Below, one piece after another: positions 47,736 through 64,000 of a DNA stretch of 64,000 bases. The DNA is from Botryococcus braunii (taxonomy: Eukaryota; Chlorophyta; Trebouxiophyceae): the NCBI GenBank assembly GCA_002005505.1, contig MVGU01001037.1:97501-161500 (forward strand), in the 5' to 3' direction. A program made the position numbers and the translations under genes. Within the stretch, counting starts at the first letter, position 1, and each line of letters begins with the position of its first letter. A model generated the notes under the pieces. That model searched no databases. It saw nothing but the letters and a program-made list of their open reading frames with translations, and had not been told where the DNA came from.

Positions 47736-49410
47736 CTTACAAGAGGTACTGACTTAAAGATTCTGCATTCGTAAAACTCATTTTGATAATAATGGGACCA
47801 GCGGATGAGCATGTGTGACACATGGTTTACGGATTGGATAGACTTCTGCAAAGTATCCCTTGCATAGCTGTAACAAGTTTCAATAACAAAGCGTGGCAAC
47901 ACACAAGATGGATCATGGAGTTACTTTGTACAAAAGCAGTTGCTAGTTGCAACAAGCAGCAAAGCTTGACAAATTTTAATTCTTGTAGCTAATTACAAGT
48001 TTAAATTTTGTAGGTAATTATAGATTTTAAAGCAGTTGAAGAAGGAAAGGGCATCTATGAGTGAGCATCTGTAATGAAAAATTTTGAAAAATCCTGAAGT
48101 GCGTCAGTAACTCCAAAGCGCACTATGAAATTCAAGGGTTCGCATAAGTAGGAAGGAGTTTTTAGGCAGCGTGGAACCAGTTAACTCTGCCTGTATTGTC
48201 GGGTCTCTTGTCAAAGGTGACGCTGCAATAGGGCTGGCTTCACAATCAAGCTTCTGCCCAATATCAAGTTTGATTTACACTCAACGGGCAGCCACTGTTT
48301 TGCGTGTACACATATCTCTACCCAGGTAAATACCGGCCAGCGATTCAAAAACAAACTTAGCAAAAATCTTGTTGCATCCTGTTGTGTAAACTGATAAGTA
48401 CGTATGGTTACGTGATTGCAGACGTACCTAGATGCAAGATCGAATATCCAAGGGCTCTATCAGTTTACCAAGTGGTTTTAGGAAATATTGTATAACTTGA
48501 ACTTCTCCACGTGTGGAGTACAAGGCAGGAGATGCGCCTGATTGCGTATCTAGGATAATGTATGGTGATCAGTCAGGTTGATCATATAGTGACCTCCATG
48601 CAGTACAGGTCTTGTACAAGTGACGGTGTAGTCACAAGTTAAAGATTCCATTGAGTGTGTACACGTGTATGTGTCTAGGACCCCTGGTGTAGCTACAGAG
48701 CTACACGTTGGCATAGGGCCAAGTCAGGGTTGGTTATGTGGCCACGCAGAACGGTACGGTATCTCGAAGAGAAGTGTACCGTTCCCGTCGGTTACGATCA
48801 GGAAGCATAGAAACGCCAGATCGCAAACGAGCTTGGCAGTCGAAGGGATGTGGAATGCATCTTTGATCGAGCTCCAAGCTGTTAAATGTTTACTCTGTAT
48901 TGTTTGGCTACTTGATAAACTGCTATCTTGCTCATAACAATAGAGGAGTTGCATTGCTTGTTGTTACTGTTGGAAGAACAGTAAAGCTACTTGTGTGTTG
49001 AGAGTTACACACTGGCTAGTAGTGTACGGTTGGGAGTGGCCGCTAAACTCCTAGGACTGCTGAGGGCTAAGGGCGCCCTGATAAGAGAGCAGTCGGCAGG
49101 TCTAGATGGCAGTGCGAGCACTGATCTAGATAGACATTGACATTGAGAGGTGGTGTTCACAGGATATGACACTCAGCATGCAAACGTACCGCTGACAGTT
49201 ACGGCAGCCTCCAATCAATACACCACACATCCTTAAGGGCCAAACCAAAAAAAAAAAAAAAATACGTATGACGGATACTTCAGGGCAAATTGGAACTAAC
49301 ATAACTACGTAACTAAGTACGCGGACGACTTCTGAGCATCAAGGCCTGGTAGCACGTATGGTGCGCAAAAACGGAAAGGGGCAATCTCAGCTTCGGCTAA
49401 AATCAGATGA

Positions 49411-49531
49411 CCCACTGGGGTTGTGTCACCCTGTAGCATCTTTAACGCAAGGCATATTTGCATTTTGTGTGGTTGAACCTGTGCTCAGCAAACGAGCTTT
49501 GCTTTTAAGATGCTACAGGTAACACAGTGGG
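49411..49531. repeat. 121-bp imperfect inverted repeat
   Basis: Left arm from 49411 (CCCACTG...CCTGTAGCATCTT) and right arm ending at 49531 (AAGATGCTACAGG...CAGTGGG). The 13-bp core is perfect and the outer part has small gaps. Confidence 0.7.
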
Positions 49532-49622
49532 CAACTTACGAAGATTCAGCCACAAGTGCATAGTAAGACTTGCAAAACCTAAACACCCACATTTCCCGAT
49601 CCAGCAATATTCATAGAAGTAA

Positions 49623-63540
<13,918 letters not shown>

Positions 63541-64000
63541 CTGCCCCACTCACAATCTTATTTAAAGGGGGTGCAGTTTTACATCTTCCTCCGCCTCTCA
63601 AATGAGGAGAAAGGGCCTTGGAGCACAAACAAAGCTTATCAAGCCCTGATCAGGCAACCCCTAATGCCAGGTTACCCCACCTGTATTTTTCACTCAGAAC
63701 GACAGAATGACACACTTCTCATGCAAAGTACAACGTTCTAGGTAACCCGCTATGCCAGCCAGGAAAAATACACGTAAAGCACATTACAATATCTATCAAT
63801 CAAAATGGGAACCAATCTGCTGGTACTTCGCCTACCTAACTCATTGTAATCCAAGTACGTCTCACATGAAACCAATAACGCCAACAGTTGATTACAAGAT
63901 TGTTGTCTAATGCCGGACCCACTGAGGCCAAAAAAAAAAAAAAAAAGTGTTCAGCCAATGTAGAGAGACATATACCCCGTCATCAGGACAGTTAATGTAA
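63541..64000. other. right edge: presumed PSME4 intron
   Basis: Lies 5' of exon 63271-63540 on the minus strand. I find no frame that continues PA200 in phase, and it contains an A17 run (63931-63947). The next upstream exon is probably outside the window. Confidence 0.5.

Larger units (their letters stand above)
46698..49622. other. convergent intergenic region between ALDH-B and PSME4
   Basis: No coding exon is seen. It holds a C18 run (46501-46518 lies just before, in ALDH-B intron 12), two fold-back sequences (47642-47735 and 49411-49531) and an A16 run (49246-49261). It should contain the 3' UTRs of both genes; no polyadenylation signal can be named with confidence. Confidence 0.6.

Noticed and set aside
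48750..48787. 9-bp inverted repeat GAACGGTAC...GTACCGTTC, resembling the MITE end
   Set aside because: Only about ten bases are shared with the MITE terminus and no target duplication is seen; too short to call an element.

Overview
The window is nuclear DNA of a eukaryote, most likely of the green-plant lineage (a charophyte alga or an early land plant is my best guess, not proven). The reasons are GT-AG introns of hundreds of bases, small phase-matched exons, a PA200-type proteasome activator ending in -SYFA, a family-2 aldehyde dehydrogenase pair, full-length Ty1/copia and Ty3/gypsy elements, and very long (CA)n, (CT)n and (GA)n arrays in introns and between genes. I see no bacterial operon, CRISPR array or intact tRNA/rRNA gene.

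Layout, left to right. (1) 225-13708, plus strand: the 3' part of a large acidic coiled-coil gene, about 17 exons and about 1,580 residues, with its 5' end off the left edge. I do not recognise the family. (2) 16140-23373, plus strand: ALDH-A, a 13-exon aldehyde dehydrogenase with a damaged third-exon acceptor. (3) 25472-39069: a Ty1/copia retrotransposon (692-bp LTRs, target duplication GAATT) carrying inside its RNase H region a Ty3/gypsy element at 32059-38239 (449-bp LTRs, target duplication CAGGT). (4) 39926-46697, plus strand: ALDH-B, a 13-exon paralogue of ALDH-A with the same intron positions, so the retroelement nest splits a tandem gene pair. (5) 49623 to beyond 63540, minus strand: the C-terminal three quarters or so of PSME4/PA200 (Blm10 family), running off the right edge and convergent with ALDH-B.

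The intergenic gaps (13.7-16.1, 23.4-25.5, 39.1-39.9 and 46.7-49.6 kb) hold microsatellites, a 145-bp MITE-like element with TA target sites, two fold-back sequences, a degenerate decamer array into which the copia element jumped, and short promoter palindromes upstream of the ALDH genes.

The host genes do not form one pathway. The ALDHs oxidise aldehydes to acids with NAD(P)+, PA200 caps the 20S proteasome, and the coiled-coil protein is of unknown function. The most informative signals are the nested elements, each with apparently identical LTRs yet with defects in its coding region; the mosaic similarity of the two ALDH genes (exons 7, 10 and 11 about 96-99% identical by hand count, exon 12 about 82%), which points to gene conversion; and several perfect or near-perfect inverted repeats. 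Exon boundaries were set by hand from splice motifs, reading phase and comparison between paralogues; nothing was run computationally.
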